From the NCBI RefSeq assembly GCF_021023085.1, contig NZ_PGCK01000005.1, positions 124,001-188,000 on the forward strand: 64,000 nt of DNA, read 5' to 3'. Below the pieces are notes generated by a model. That model saw nothing but the letters and a program-made list of their open reading frames with translations. It was not told the DNA's origin and did not search any database. Origin of the DNA: Methanooceanicella nereidis (GTDB lineage Archaea; Halobacteriota; Methanocellia; Methanocellales; Methanocellaceae). The position numbers and the translations under genes were made by a program. How positions within the stretch are numbered: position 1 is the stretch's first letter; the number at the start of each line of letters is the position of its first letter. Below, piece after piece: positions 27,917 through 38,403 of the stretch.

Positions 27917-28912
27917 TCATCTGACGGCAGATGGCTTTGACCTCACATCCCTTATGAATATCAGCGCGAACGCATTGAATAAGCCCAACAGCCCTGTCAA
28001 TGAGCATACAAGGAATGCCATAACATAAATGGTCTCGATATGCCTCGTAGCGTTGAACGTGTCCAGGACCATGAACATGAAAGCCATACCCATAAGGAAT
28101 AATATCACACCGGGTATGCCGAAGAACAGCAAGGGATTTCTTTGTACGATGAGCTTAAATATCGGGTTTAATACGCTGAAACCATGCTTTACGGGATTGA
28201 ACGTGGAGCAGTCCACATCATACCTTATATTCACCGGCACTTCGGAGATCCTTAAATTGGCCCTGGCAGCCTCTATCAACATCTCGCTTTCTATAGCCAT
28301 GCCATTTTGCTGGAATGAGAAACAATCAAACGTGTTTTTGGAAAACGCCCTGAAACCGCTTTGAGAATCTGTTATATTGTACCCGGACGCAAGGTTGGTG
28401 GCGATCGTGAGGACTTCCTGGCCCACCCTGCGATACTTCGGCACGTTATGCATTCCCTTAACAATGAACCTGGAACCTATGACGATATCCGCTTTGCCGT
28501 TCCTGATCGGCTCTATGAGCAAAGGTATCTCATCCGGATTATGCTGACCGTCACCGTCAAGCAGGACCAGAATGTCAAAATTCTCTTTTTTCGCATAATA
28601 GAAAATATTTCTTATACCGGCACCTTTACCCTGATTGACCTCATGACAGATGACGTCGGCACCGGCAAGCTTCACCACTTCAACCGTGCTGTCGCGGGAA
28701 CAGTCGTCGACGACGACAGTTTTATCCGAATATTTTGACGATCTCAGTATGACGCTTCCGATAGCGACCTCTTCGTTATAAGCCGGAATACCCACCAGTA
28801 TGCGGAAAGTACTATCCTGAGCGAAAGATGGTGCGGGTTCGATCTGATCTGCATATACTGGACTATGACTGGAACGCTGCCCGTTACCAAACTTTTCTAT
28901 AGATGAAGCCAT
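27917..28912 (-). CDS. Glycosyltransferase family 2 (polyprenyl-phosphate sugar synthase type)
   Basis: A 331-residue protein. A GT-A domain (about residues 34-245) has VGIPAYNEEVAIGSV, VVDDCSRDST, the DxD-type LLDGDGQHNPDEI and SGFRAFSKN. Two transmembrane segments follow at about 255-315. This plan matches dolichol/polyprenyl-phosphate mannose or glucose synthases that load sugar on a lipid carrier. It probably feeds the GT-C-like protein encoded next on the same strand. Confidence 0.93.
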   Translation of the reverse strand: MASSIEKFGNGQRSSHSPVYADQIEPAPSFAQDSTFRILVGIPAYNEEVAIGSVILRSSKYSDKTVVVDDCSRDSTVEVVKLAGADVICHEVNQGKGAGIRNIFYYAKKENFDILVLLDGDGQHNPDEIPLLIEPIRNGKADIVIGSRFIVKGMHNVPKYRRVGQEVLTIATNLASGYNITDSQSGFRAFSKNTFDCFSFQQNGMAIESEMLIEAARANLRISEVPVNIRYDVDCSTFNPVKHGFSVLNPIFKLIVQRNPLLFFGIPGVILFLMGMAFMFMVLDTFNATRHIETIYVMAFLVCSLTGLLGLFNAFALIFIRDVRSKPSAVR

Positions 28913-29170
28913 ATACGGTGTATCTCCAGGTTATTGATATTGTATATTAATATAAATTTATTTATATATTTATTTTGCTTTTTTATCGAACTTTAAGAAA
29001 AAAATCGCCTGTTGATTATTCTTTTACCCTCCGCTGAAATACTAAAAACAGTAAAAGAGGAGTCAGGTAGAAAAAAGATAATTTAACAAGAGTTAATTTT
29101 AAAAAGTGATATCATAATATTGTACGCAAAAACAATATTTGACTTACGACCTAATTGAAGTTGAACGCAT

Positions 29171-30457
29171 ATGAGACCTATTTTACAAGTAGCCCTGGAT
29201 GAAATAAACCTGACCCGGGCAGTGGCTATAGCTAAAGAGGCGATAGAAGGCGGAGCCGATTATATCGAGGCAGGGACGCCCCTGATCAAGAGCGAGGGGA
29301 TGAACGCCATCCGCACGCTAAAGGACGAGCTTAAAGGCCATGTGATCGTAGCGGACATGAAAACTATGGACACGGGCGCCATAGAAGTTGAAATGGCTGC
29401 CAAGGCAGGAGCCGGCATAATATCTGTGCTGGGAGCCTCGCACGACTCGACAATAGAAGACGCGATCAGGTCTGCAAGAAAATATGGCGTTAGGCTCATG
29501 GTCGATCTCATTAACATCGAGGACCCTGTGTCCAGGGCAGTGCGCCTTCAGGAACTTGGTGCCGATATTATCGGCGTACATGTAGGCGTTGACCAGCAAA
29601 TGGTCGGACAGGACCCGCTGGATGTATTATCGTCCATACGAAGGTCGGTGAATATCCCCATAGCGGTCGCAGGAGGGCTTGACGCAGGATCAGCTGCCGC
29701 CGCGGCAGCGCTCGGGGCCGATATAGTCATTGTAGGCGGCAATATCATCAGGTCTAAGGATGTTACCGGCTCGGCAAGGCTTATCCGTGAAAGCATAGAC
29801 AAGAAAGCGGCCGTAAGCGGGAAGATCAGAAAGTCGCTGGACGAGGAGACAAGAGAGATATTCATGCAGGTCTCGACGCCCAACATATCGGATGCCATGC
29901 ACAGGCAGCCGGCCATGAGAGACATAAAACCCCTGTACGAGGGCATTAAGATGGTGGGCAAAGCCGTCACCGTACAGACATTCGCGGGAGACTGGGCGAA
30001 GCCCGTGGAGGCGTCGGACGTAGCCGGCCCCGGAGAAGTGATCGTGATCTATAACGGCAGCAACTATGTCTCGCCATGGGGAGAGCTCGCGTCCAGAGGA
30101 TGCCAGCAAAAAGGCATTGAAGGAGTCGTCATAGACGGCGCCATAAGAGATGTGGACGATATTCGTAAGATCAAGTTCCCGTCCTTTGCGTCGGCCAGCG
30201 TCCCTAACGCAGGAGAGCCGAAAGGCATGGGCGAGATCAATGTGGAGATCATGTGCGGCGGGTTTAAAGTAAGGCCGGGCGACTGGATAATTGGCGATGA
30301 TAACGGCGTGGTCGTGGTGCCGCAGGAAAGAGCCTATGAGATAGCGCGAAGGGCTATGGAAGTGAAAAAATCAGAGGACAGAGTTCGCGCGGAAATAGAG
30401 AGGGGTAAGACGCTCGCACAGGTCGTCGACCTGTACAAGTGGGAAAAGAAGACATAA
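29171..30457 (+). CDS. Bifunctional 3-hexulose-6-phosphate synthase / RraA-like protein
   Basis: A 428-residue fusion. Residues 1-210 are a TIM-barrel hexulose-6-phosphate synthase: [12 protein letters not shown], the catalytic ADMKTMDTG at 61-69, GVHVGVDQQ and [13 protein letters not shown]. Residues 220-428 are an RraA-type domain with [22 protein letters not shown] and [13 protein letters not shown]. Known: in archaea without an oxidative pentose phosphate pathway, this synthase runs with PHI to make ribulose-5-phosphate from fructose-6-phosphate, or fixes formaldehyde. The RraA-like part is often an aldolase-like or regulatory domain of unsettled role. No PHI gene is adjacent. Confidence 0.95.
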   Translation: MRPILQVALDEINLTRAVAIAKEAIEGGADYIEAGTPLIKSEGMNAIRTLKDELKGHVIVADMKTMDTGAIEVEMAAKAGAGIISVLGASHDSTIEDAIRSARKYGVRLMVDLINIEDPVSRAVRLQELGADIIGVHVGVDQQMVGQDPLDVLSSIRRSVNIPIAVAGGLDAGSAAAAAALGADIVIVGGNIIRSKDVTGSARLIRESIDKKAAVSGKIRKSLDEETREIFMQVSTPNISDAMHRQPAMRDIKPLYEGIKMVGKAVTVQTFAGDWAKPVEASDVAGPGEVIVIYNGSNYVSPWGELASRGCQQKGIEGVVIDGAIRDVDDIRKIKFPSFASASVPNAGEPKGMGEINVEIMCGGFKVRPGDWIIGDDNGVVVVPQERAYEIARRAMEVKKSEDRVRAEIERGKTLAQVVDLYKWEKKT

Positions 30458-30484
30458 ACAAGCGGTATCCTGCGTTTATTAGTA

Positions 30485-30672
30485 TGGAAGCGCACGAAGG
30501 CAAACAGGTATCACTAGCTCTCACCACAAAGCGCTCAACGGGCACAAGGGTACACCAGTTCCCACCACGAAGGGCGCTAAGGGCTCGAGGTTTCACAAAG
30601 GAGATTTTTAAAAAAATAACAATTATCTAAAAAAAATTTTGTGTACCTTATTCGCCTTTGTGATGAAATTGA
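30485..30672. repeat. Degenerate CACGAAGG-type repeat tract, probable element relic
   Basis: The gap after the synthase gene holds a run of related short units: CACGAAGG, CACTAG, CACCACAAAG, CGCTCAACGGG, CACAAGGG, CACCACGAAGGG, CGCTAAGGG and TTTCACAAAGG. After an A/T-rich centre the opposite-strand form appears (TTTTGTGTACC, CCTTTGTGATGAAA), giving a rough dyad between about 30590 and 30672. The unit style is the same as in the arms of the palindromic elements at 43-58 kb, though the sequence is different. No gene is seen between 30458 and 30772. Confidence 0.5.
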
Positions 30673-30772
30673 TCAAAGATAAGCTGACAGATTATAGAAA
30701 TTCCCGCACATAGAACCAGGTGCAGCGTAAAGGAATATTATCTTATTGAATATGCGAGCATTTGCCAGTACT

Positions 30773-31720
30773 TTATCTTTTAAGCGGTTCTGACACATTT
30801 ATCCATAAGTGAAGGTCCCTGTATGGCTCTGTCATATTACCGTCAGCGTAAAGCAGGAACTCCAGCTTCATGTTCGTACCCACATAGTCAGGCTTTATAT
30901 CGATTACGTTTTCCCATGTCTGATTATGGGCCACTGTGATCTTATCCTGGTATATCATGCCGGAGCGTATACTGTCATTCAGCTTTAATACCAGGTCATA
31001 GGTCATGTCCCGGTACTCGTGGTTGACTATGCCAACGATGACCGACTTCGAATCGCCAAGGACGAACTTTGTCGGATAGTTCTCCGCTTTACCGCTGGGG
31101 CCCAGTATGTAAAACTCCGTGAACTTTTCTCCCTGCTTTGGGACCGCGATCACATAAACGACCATGCTGACGGACACGAGTATTGATATGATCAATATGA
31201 CGGTAAGTATCCTGTCAAGACGGCCTTCCGACTTCGGAAATATCTCCGATCTGAGTTCGACGAACGCTTTATTGAAATCCACCGAAAAACGCTCATCTGG
31301 GGGCAGTGCGTGCCTCCTCTTATTCGCGATAAGGACGCATATGATAGTAAAGACAGTCAGGCATACGGTTATAGGGTCCAGCCGTATCCCCCAGGGGGTA
31401 AAGTTCAGCCCGAGCCCGATCAACGGCACGACGGCGATACTCAGTCCGAAGGACAGGGCGGCTCTTTCGATACCGTCTATATCCTTTTTATTCGGGAACA
31501 ACGCGGCTATAAGAGAGTAGCCGGGTATGAAAAGGACCATTACAAGACCCAGGGCGGAACGGATGATGGTCTCGTTCAAGAACGGGATATAGATAAAGGC
31601 CAGTGTCAATATGGTGAATCCCAGTATTAACTTTAGGTCATGAGCCATATCATTGAAAAATCCCCTGAAGTCGAGGCTTATTTCCGATCCGTCGACATCT
31701 CTATCCTTTTCTGTGAACAT
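30773..31720 (-). CDS. DUF1616 domain membrane protein
   Basis: A 315-residue protein. Four or five transmembrane segments (residues about 33-130 and 172-195) contain the DUF1616 (PF07760) pattern RSALGLVMVLFIPGYSLIAALFP and SFGLSIAVVPLIGLGLN. The C-terminal 115 residues are an extracellular beta domain with NYPTKFVLGDSKSVIVGIVN, typical of the archaeal family. It is the last gene of the seven-gene minus-strand operon that includes MoxR and DUF58; the gap to the gene before it is only 9 bp. Function unknown; possibly envelope assembly. Confidence 0.88.
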   Translation of the reverse strand: MFTEKDRDVDGSEISLDFRGFFNDMAHDLKLILGFTILTLAFIYIPFLNETIIRSALGLVMVLFIPGYSLIAALFPNKKDIDGIERAALSFGLSIAVVPLIGLGLNFTPWGIRLDPITVCLTVFTIICVLIANKRRHALPPDERFSVDFNKAFVELRSEIFPKSEGRLDRILTVILIISILVSVSMVVYVIAVPKQGEKFTEFYILGPSGKAENYPTKFVLGDSKSVIVGIVNHEYRDMTYDLVLKLNDSIRSGMIYQDKITVAHNQTWENVIDIKPDYVGTNMKLEFLLYADGNMTEPYRDLHLWINVSEPLKR

Positions 31721-31729
31721 CCGCTTCCC

Positions 31730-32548
31730 TCAAATAAGCATGTATACAACATTAATGGTATTACCTTTTACATCTACGCTCTCTATGCATGCCTTTCTTC
31801 CGGTGGCGTCCACTATCATGCAGCCTATCAGGCTGCATACCGGGCATCCTATCCGGGTGCATATGCTGCTGTCCTCTTTCCTTATTGACGAACACATGCC
31901 GGAATTCGCAAGGCCTTTGATCCAGACGGAGATATGGCTGGCGTCCCTCCTTACCGTAACGCCTGACGCGAGCTCCAGGCTGTTCTTGACCACGTCTATG
32001 ATCTCGTTCTCCAGACCTTCGTCCGTGAACATAGCCCCGATGCTTTTTGAGTAGCTGTAAAGGCCGTATCCGGGCGGGACAAGCGATACTCCCCTGGAGC
32101 CCGGCTCGTTAACGATGAACACGTCGTTTTTCTGTATCTGGACAGGTATGTTACACCCGCCGTCCGTTTCGCATGACAGCGGCAGGAACATTTTGGTGGA
32201 TCCGCCCTCCTTAGCCGGAACGTAGATGCACTTCGACCCGATGAGAAGAGAGGATAGTATATTATTTATCGTTTGCACGTTCGATATCGCCATGGCGTCT
32301 ACGACCTCGCTCCTGAGATACCTGGAAGGCGAAAGGAAGTACAGGAGAATGGCGATGAAAACGACGCTCGTGCCGGACAGCAGTATCAGCATTGACATAG
32401 TGGAGCCGTCGTCGGTGACGGCCCATACGACCAGAATAATGGCGCCGAGCAGGAATAGCAGGACCGACGCCGGTTTAAGCTTCCATTTATTTTGAGCGTC
32501 GAGCTCCCGTTTTAGCATATCGCGCTGCGCCTTCAAGACAGTGACCAT
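31730..32548 (-). CDS. Membrane protein of unknown function, archaeal
   Basis: A 272-residue protein not assigned to a named family. An N-terminal amphipathic helix (residues 1-22) is followed by two transmembrane segments (about 28-45 and 53-71) and a soluble domain. That domain has a Cys-rich end, with CSSIRKEDSSIC then CPVCSLIGCMIVDATGRKAC, which could bind a metal or form disulfides; a short beta hairpin ends the protein. It lies within the MoxR/DUF58 operon with 22 bp and 9 bp spacing, so it is probably a working partner of those proteins. Confidence 0.82.
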   Translation of the reverse strand: MVTVLKAQRDMLKRELDAQNKWKLKPASVLLFLLGAIILVVWAVTDDGSTMSMLILLSGTSVVFIAILLYFLSPSRYLRSEVVDAMAISNVQTINNILSSLLIGSKCIYVPAKEGGSTKMFLPLSCETDGGCNIPVQIQKNDVFIVNEPGSRGVSLVPPGYGLYSYSKSIGAMFTDEGLENEIIDVVKNSLELASGVTVRRDASHISVWIKGLANSGMCSSIRKEDSSICTRIGCPVCSLIGCMIVDATGRKACIESVDVKGNTINVVYMLI

Positions 32549-32570
32549 TTCTTGCTGTTCCGGAATAACA

Positions 32571-34019
32571 TCACCTTCTAATATTTGTCATGCGATCATA
32601 AGACCTTGCCTGATAAATAACGCTCTCCGGGGTATCCCCGGGGCAAATATCGATGACCCTGACATCTTCCATACCTTTTATAATTAGTATACTATCCTTT
32701 ACTTCTTTATATATATCAAAATATTTTTCGGAATCCGCGAGATTTTTTTCATCATACCATATATAAGGCGTCAACACTATCGAAACTGTATGCCCGTAAT
32801 ACCTTGCAAGGCGTATACCGTTCAGGAGACTCGTGAGCCTCATGGACATGTTTGTCATTATCACGAGGAAGGACGGCGAGTTAACGGACCCCATCGATTT
32901 CATCAGCGCTTTCATGAACCCGTCCGACCTTATGTTCGTCGTATACTCCCTTATAGTCTCTTCGATGACCGGGCCAAGTATCCCGAGGCCATCTATCTCC
33001 CGGAACGCTTTTTGACATTCCGAGGCCTTATGCAGCGTCGCCATTTTCGCAGGAAAAACATTACCGCTGTCCACGGTTTTTAAGCCTGACAGCAGATCTT
33101 TGACGCCCGCCATATGTTCCATGCCCATACCAGGCGCTTTATAGCCGACGACGTCATCCCGGGAAAAGCAAGCTATGCCCACCTTATCATTGTTCATGAT
33201 AAGGTCGTTGATAATGGGGACTGCCAGCCTGATGACCGAATCCAGCTGGGATACTTCTCCGCCGGAATCCATCGACGAGTCCGCATCGATAAGCAGCATG
33301 ACAGGCATCGAACGCTCCCCCTCATACTCCTTGATAATAAGAGAACCCGACTTACCGGACCTGGTCCAGTCTATACTTTTAACGCTATCGCCCGCGACAT
33401 ATTCCCTGGTGTTTGAAAAATCACAGCCGTGGTTCTTTTCGATCATGACGTTACTGAAATTATGGCTCGCGTACTTTCTCGCTCCCCTGAGCACCCTGTT
33501 TGACCGGAGATGTGAAGTGCCGATAGGAAGGCTTACTATGACCGGCATGGCATCTCCGCCCACGGTACCGGAGCATGTAAAGAACGTGGATGCGGGCGTG
33601 ACGCGAAGCGGGCCCATGCTAAAGCTGCCGCGCCGTAAAGGCTTGAAGACCGCGGACAGTTCAACGACTGCCCCGGGGTAAAAATAAAAATCGCCATCCG
33701 TGATACTGACGATCTCGATAGTAGGATCCGCGGGCAGCGATAGGTTAACGTGGTGCCTTAACCTTCCATTATACATTATTTTAAGACCGAGACTATACTC
33801 CTCCCCCGGACACATTTGCCCGCTAGAGAAAGAGCTGACGACAGTAAAATTTCGCTTAATGTCCCTTAGCCGGAACCTTAGCGATAAGTGATCGGCGAAG
33901 ATAATGGCGACGATAACGATAGCTGCGGCATAGAACAGGGCCCCTCCCGTAATAAAGCCGGTAAAGGCAAATACGAGAGAAGAGCATATACCAACGACCG
34001 CGCTATCTTTAAGCTCCAT
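32571..34019 (-). CDS. DUF58 domain protein with VWA-like fold
   Basis: A 482-residue protein. Two N-terminal transmembrane segments (about 7-44) precede a beta-rich region and the DUF58 (PF01882) signature: REYVAGDSVKSIDWTRSGKSG, then the VWA MIDAS-type strand VMLLIDADSSMDSG. DUF58 proteins are the standard partners of MoxR ATPases and are thought to act as substrate adaptors or assembly factors in the envelope. It is encoded 9 bp after moxR on the same strand. Confidence 0.93.
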   Translation of the reverse strand: MELKDSAVVGICSSLVFAFTGFITGGALFYAAAIVIVAIIFADHLSLRFRLRDIKRNFTVVSSFSSGQMCPGEEYSLGLKIMYNGRLRHHVNLSLPADPTIEIVSITDGDFYFYPGAVVELSAVFKPLRRGSFSMGPLRVTPASTFFTCSGTVGGDAMPVIVSLPIGTSHLRSNRVLRGARKYASHNFSNVMIEKNHGCDFSNTREYVAGDSVKSIDWTRSGKSGSLIIKEYEGERSMPVMLLIDADSSMDSGGEVSQLDSVIRLAVPIINDLIMNNDKVGIACFSRDDVVGYKAPGMGMEHMAGVKDLLSGLKTVDSGNVFPAKMATLHKASECQKAFREIDGLGILGPVIEETIREYTTNIRSDGFMKALMKSMGSVNSPSFLVIMTNMSMRLTSLLNGIRLARYYGHTVSIVLTPYIWYDEKNLADSEKYFDIYKEVKDSILIIKGMEDVRVIDICPGDTPESVIYQARSYDRMTNIRR

Positions 34020-34028
34020 AAGAACAGC

Positions 34029-34997
34029 TCATGTGGGGACCGGGACCGTATTCAAAAGCTCTTCTATGACATCCGTTGACGTCACATTCTCAAGCTCATA
34101 CTCGGGCTTTAATATAAGCCGGTGATTAAGGACCTTTGGAGCCAGTACCTTGACATCGTCAGGGATGACATAATGCCTTCCGTCCATCGCCGCAAGCGCC
34201 TTTGACGCCTTGAGCAGGGATATGGACGCCCTCGGGCTTGCCCCCAGCAGCAATTTTTCATGCTCCCTGGACGCCATCACGATATTCCTGATGTACATCA
34301 GTATCTTATCGTCCACATGAACGTTCTTGACGACATCTATGAGGCCCTCTATCTTCTCCCCTGTGAGAACCTTTCCAGCACTCAGGGGCGCGGCACCGTT
34401 CCTGGACTTGAGGATATTTAGCTCTTCATCGAACGAGGGATAGCCTACATCAAGCTTGAACATGAAACGATCTATCTGGGCTTCCGGCAGCGGGAAAGTC
34501 CCCATGACGTCTATGGGGTTCTGGGTGGTAATGACTATGAACGGGTGCGGCAGCGGGACAGTCTTACCGTCTATCGATACCTGCTTCTCTTCCATAGCTT
34601 CAAGAAGCGCGGACTGGATCTTCGGCGATGCGCGGTTGATCTCGTCGACCAGCAGGATATTGGTGAAAATAGGGCCTAAGTGAACTTCGAAATCGCCGAT
34701 CTTCTGATTGTATATCGATGCTCCGATGATATCTGACGGCATTATGTCCGGCAGGAACTGTATCCTTTTAAATCCCAGGCCGGTGGCCTGAGCGAATGTC
34801 TTGGCCAGAGTGGTCTTCGCCACCCCGGGCACGCCTTCGAGCATAATGTTGCCCCCGGCCAGCAGGGCTATGAAAATATCCGTAATAAGTTCATCTTTAC
34901 CGATAATGACCTTTCCGACCTCGCCGACGACACTATCGACCATGGTCTTGAAACTATCCATATCGTAAAGGACTTTTTCACTAACTTCAAATGCCAT
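34029..34997 (-). CDS. MoxR-family AAA+ ATPase
   Basis: A 322-residue AAA+ ATPase. Walker A is GVPGVAKT at residues 55-62, Walker B is LLVDEIN near 115-121, and sensor 1 is in [35 protein letters not shown] is the sensor-2 arginine region. MoxR proteins act as ATP-driven chaperones that mature or assemble other protein complexes, often with VWA-domain partners. Directly upstream of the DUF58 gene and downstream of the DUF4350 gene in the same operon. Confidence 0.97.
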   Translation of the reverse strand: MAFEVSEKVLYDMDSFKTMVDSVVGEVGKVIIGKDELITDIFIALLAGGNIMLEGVPGVAKTTLAKTFAQATGLGFKRIQFLPDIMPSDIIGASIYNQKIGDFEVHLGPIFTNILLVDEINRASPKIQSALLEAMEEKQVSIDGKTVPLPHPFIVITTQNPIDVMGTFPLPEAQIDRFMFKLDVGYPSFDEELNILKSRNGAAPLSAGKVLTGEKIEGLIDVVKNVHVDDKILMYIRNIVMASREHEKLLLGASPRASISLLKASKALAAMDGRHYVIPDDVKVLAPKVLNHRLILKPEYELENVTSTDVIEELLNTVPVPT

Positions 34998-35006
34998 TCG
35001 GATCTC

Positions 35007-35996
35007 CTACAATTTTTTCTTGATCTCCCTCAGGTCTTTTTCTTTCAGAGGAAGCTTTAACCTCATATAATCTACGATAGAAGCTTTAACATCGATCTTT
35101 TCCGGCCCTTCCGTAACGGGCTTACGGAATAGTCGTATTATTTGGTAGCGCTGAATATAAAGGTAACCCGTAGCGAGCACCACCAGAATGAATAGCGACT
35201 GTGCCAGAAAGTCGTGTCTCAGGACATATAATACGCGGGCAAGAGGCGATATCTCCTGGCCGTGCGAAGAGTCAAGATACACTGTCCCGCCGCCGAGGAT
35301 GTTGGACGCGAGTATAGCATTGTCGCCCTTATCCAGCATGCTGTTGATCATGATGTCCGGGTCGCCTATGACAACGAGCTTACCGCTGCCATATATCATT
35401 TCGGCGGCGACGGGATACGACCCGAATTTTTCGATGCCGTCGATCAGACAATTATCGTTGAGGTCCAGCCAGCCCAGGCCGGAGGTATACACAATGATTT
35501 CGGCCCCTTCCTTTACGTCAAGTGATACCGGATGATTGAACACGGCACTGGTGACGTTATCCGTCACGCCCGAAGGCAGTATGCCGGTGACAAGCGGAAA
35601 AGACGGCCTCTTATAATATTCTTCTTCCTGGCATAGCGGAACCTGGACAAGGGATATCGATGAGCCGACTTTATCGAGAAGGCTGTTAGACGTGCCGTAA
35701 TCGTCCATCACGATCACCTGTCCGCCGTCGTTCATGAAAGACAGTATCATCGCCGATTCCGCATCGGTATAATTCACAGAAGGCGATACGATCAACAGTT
35801 TATCCTCATTGCCGGAGTAAGAAAGGCCGTCTAAAGTGTAGAGCGGACGAACATGCCCGCTGTACGCCAGTGATGCCATCCCGTTCCACAAGGGGTTCGA
35901 AGGGCTAAAGTCATTCTCGGTGACGTACAACCTCCCTATGAACAGCAGGACCACTATGGTCGCGACGACGATGAGCAAAAGCGTGACCCGCTTCAT
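35007..35996 (-). CDS. DUF4350 domain membrane protein
   Basis: A 329-residue protein with an N-terminal transmembrane segment (residues 4-20), an extracellular domain and a second transmembrane segment near 265-285. The GNEDKLLIVSPSVNYTDAESAMI and GGQVIVMDDYGTSNSLLDKVG stretches are the DUF4350 pattern (glutamine amidotransferase-like fold without an evident catalytic Cys). Families of this kind are constant companions of MoxR-DUF58-DUF4129 operons. The start overlaps the DUF4129 gene stop by four bases. Confidence 0.88.
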   Translation of the reverse strand: MKRVTLLLIVVATIVVLLFIGRLYVTENDFSPSNPLWNGMASLAYSGHVRPLYTLDGLSYSGNEDKLLIVSPSVNYTDAESAMILSFMNDGGQVIVMDDYGTSNSLLDKVGSSISLVQVPLCQEEEYYKRPSFPLVTGILPSGVTDNVTSAVFNHPVSLDVKEGAEIIVYTSGLGWLDLNDNCLIDGIEKFGSYPVAAEMIYGSGKLVVIGDPDIMINSMLDKGDNAILASNILGGGTVYLDSSHGQEISPLARVLYVLRHDFLAQSLFILVVLATGYLYIQRYQIIRLFRKPVTEGPEKIDVKASIVDYMRLKLPLKEKDLREIKKKL

Positions 35997-38368
35997 TCGG
36001 TATCCTCCGAAACGCTGCCCATCAGGATATTGATAGTCCTCAGGCCATCCAGCGCCCTGTATGCTTCATCCTCGCTGATGTCTCCCTCGCCATAGCTGAC
36101 TACCTCATATCTGGAGATGATCGGCTTCAGCGGCTCCTCGAGCGACATGTCTTTCTGTACGACGTGACGGTAAAACTCCCTGTGGGTCGCAGAATCCGGC
36201 GTTTCTAAGCCGTATTTCCCGGCAAGCATTTTCACCGCCTCATAGATGAGCTTTATAGAACCCCGGTAATCTCCGCTTTCGATATGGCGGGTAATGTCGG
36301 CCACGCTCTTATCAAAGTCATACCCGGACGTGGTTAAGACCTCCGTCGATACTGGCTCGGGTAACGGCTCCAGGACCGCGGGCTTTACGACACGCGACCT
36401 GTCACGCATATGGCGCCTTAAACCGCCGAACCATGCTGCCGCAGCTATTACGACAGCCAGGACGATAATGAACAATATTGCAGCCTGGGCCTTTCCGACA
36501 GGCATTACAAGTAAAAAGCCGCCATTATACACGCCGCCTGATAACAGCCCGCCGTCATCATCTAAAAAGACCTCGACTCTCCCGATACCGGAAATATCGC
36601 CGCCGGACACGGCATAAGATACGTTGAACTTTCCTTCCCCGTCCGTAACCGTCGTACCGATGACAATGCCCGAAAAGCTCACGTTTAACGGTTTTCCGGG
36701 GATGGCTTTACCATCATAGTTTTGCAAAGTTCCGTTCACCGTCAGCGTATCTTCCGGGAACAAAACCAGCGGCATTCCATCGAACATGACCGCCGGATCG
36801 GACACCTTAAATATCGCCTCGCAGACATCGCTTTTTGAGCCATGCACCGCAGTATTTGGCCCCGGAGAGAATTCGGAGTATATCTGCTGTGTTCCAGGCA
36901 GGATATTATAGGGTATCGAGGCCTGTACGACATAGCGGCCGTCATTATCGGTGGTGCCGGTCCCCGTGACGACCCCGTCGGCATATATCTTTACCTTCGC
37001 GCCGGAGACCGGGAGTCCTGAGAATGTCTTCAGCACGCCTTCGAAACGGGCATCATCCCCGCCGGTGAAAATATCGTCAGGATCGCCCAGCGTCAATATT
37101 GAATCCTGCATGGATACATCCAGCGAGGCATATCGGGACGTCGAGCCTAACAGGATATCATCGGAATAAGATCGAGTGTATTCGGAATATATTTCACATG
37201 TCCCGCCCGGTGTGTAGGGGCCTATATTTAATGAATAGACATATGACCCGTCCTCAGCCGTCCTCACCGGGCCGTATGGCACGCCATTTAAAAATATCCT
37301 GACAGGCTTGCCGAAGATACCTGCACCTTCCTCCGTGCAAAGCATTCCTGACACTGTCACCGTATCGCCATAGGACGCGTTCGACGGATAGACATTAATA
37401 GAAAGGGCGGTGCTTTCCTCCGAGACATTGAGCTCGAGGACGTCGCTTATGGATGGCGACAGTGCCTCCTTTTCCGGCCTGAACTCGGAATATGCCTTAA
37501 TATTACTCTTGAAGATCGTTAAAGGTATCCGGTAAACGACATAACATCTCCCGGAGGGATCGGTCACCGCGGTACCCGCCAGCCTGTTCTCTACGTAGAA
37601 GCTCACTTTTGAGCCGGACACGGGAAGCCCGTCCTTATCGGTCAGCACGGCATCAAGCCTCACATCATCGCCTACAGATAGCTCTTTTTTATCCGAGGAT
37701 ATCTCCAGCCGGGTACCGCCGAGAAGAACGTCGATGGGCTTCTCCCTCTCTTCCAGCTTGCCATGATAATCATCCAGGACGAGAAGGAAATCGGAATAAA
37801 GGCGGTTCACGTCATGGCCCATATTTTCCGCAGACTCTTTTATGGCTGTGACGTTCTCCCAAACATTCCTGTTCGCTTCGCTTATCTCCCGGTACGTTTC
37901 CTGCAGGCTCACGGCATACGCGATATAGGCGTCCCGGTCATCGTCACGTAGAGCTTCCTCGTACTTCTCATAATAAACGGAATAGTTTTCAGACTCGAAC
38001 ACTAAGGTCCTTATGTCCTCCATCGCCAGGTCCCCGATATTAACGATGTCGCCATACTCCGTATCAGTCATGTCGAGCCGTTCTATGAGGGCCTTAAAAC
38101 TATCGTAGGACCCGGAGAGCCGGTCATAATTTAGCCTGGCCCCGTTGAAGTCAGAGCTGTTCAGGCAGGAAGCGATCTGCTCCATGGAGTTGAACATATC
38201 CGCCATCGCCATGAGTATGCGATAATCCATGTCAACCTGTTTTATAGAGGTCAGGTTACCGGGATCCTCATGGACGACCTGGGCCGAGGACGGTGCCATG
38301 GCAAAGGAAGCGACAAGAAAAGAAAAAAGTAACACTATATATGCAGCTGACCTTAAGGCTTCCTTCAT
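35993..38368 (-). CDS. Exported Ig-like repeat protein with DUF4129 domain
   Basis: A 791-residue protein. Order: signal peptide (1-30), an alpha-helical region (about 35-210), three or four beta-sandwich repeats of the transthyretin/CarboxypepD-regulatory type between about 225 and 630 (recurring G-x-P-V-S-G-x-K-V and TD-x-x-G-R-Y motifs), a transmembrane segment near 633-655 and a cytoplasmic DUF4129 (PF13559) domain ending in TPDSATHREFYRHV and ISEDEAYRALDGL. It could sense or bind envelope components outside and pass a signal to the MoxR system inside (inference). Confidence 0.9.
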   Translation of the reverse strand: MKEALRSAAYIVLLFSFLVASFAMAPSSAQVVHEDPGNLTSIKQVDMDYRILMAMADMFNSMEQIASCLNSSDFNGARLNYDRLSGSYDSFKALIERLDMTDTEYGDIVNIGDLAMEDIRTLVFESENYSVYYEKYEEALRDDDRDAYIAYAVSLQETYREISEANRNVWENVTAIKESAENMGHDVNRLYSDFLLVLDDYHGKLEEREKPIDVLLGGTRLEISSDKKELSVGDDVRLDAVLTDKDGLPVSGSKVSFYVENRLAGTAVTDPSGRCYVVYRIPLTIFKSNIKAYSEFRPEKEALSPSISDVLELNVSEESTALSINVYPSNASYGDTVTVSGMLCTEEGAGIFGKPVRIFLNGVPYGPVRTAEDGSYVYSLNIGPYTPGGTCEIYSEYTRSYSDDILLGSTSRYASLDVSMQDSILTLGDPDDIFTGGDDARFEGVLKTFSGLPVSGAKVKIYADGVVTGTGTTDNDGRYVVQASIPYNILPGTQQIYSEFSPGPNTAVHGSKSDVCEAIFKVSDPAVMFDGMPLVLFPEDTLTVNGTLQNYDGKAIPGKPLNVSFSGIVIGTTVTDGEGKFNVSYAVSGGDISGIGRVEVFLDDDGGLLSGGVYNGGFLLVMPVGKAQAAILFIIVLAVVIAAAAWFGGLRRHMRDRSRVVKPAVLEPLPEPVSTEVLTTSGYDFDKSVADITRHIESGDYRGSIKLIYEAVKMLAGKYGLETPDSATHREFYRHVVQKDMSLEEPLKPIISRYEVVSYGEGDISEDEAYRALDGLRTINILMGSVSEDTE

Positions 38369-38403
38369 ACGCTATTCCATCCCCTTACGACCGATATTCC
38401 AGG

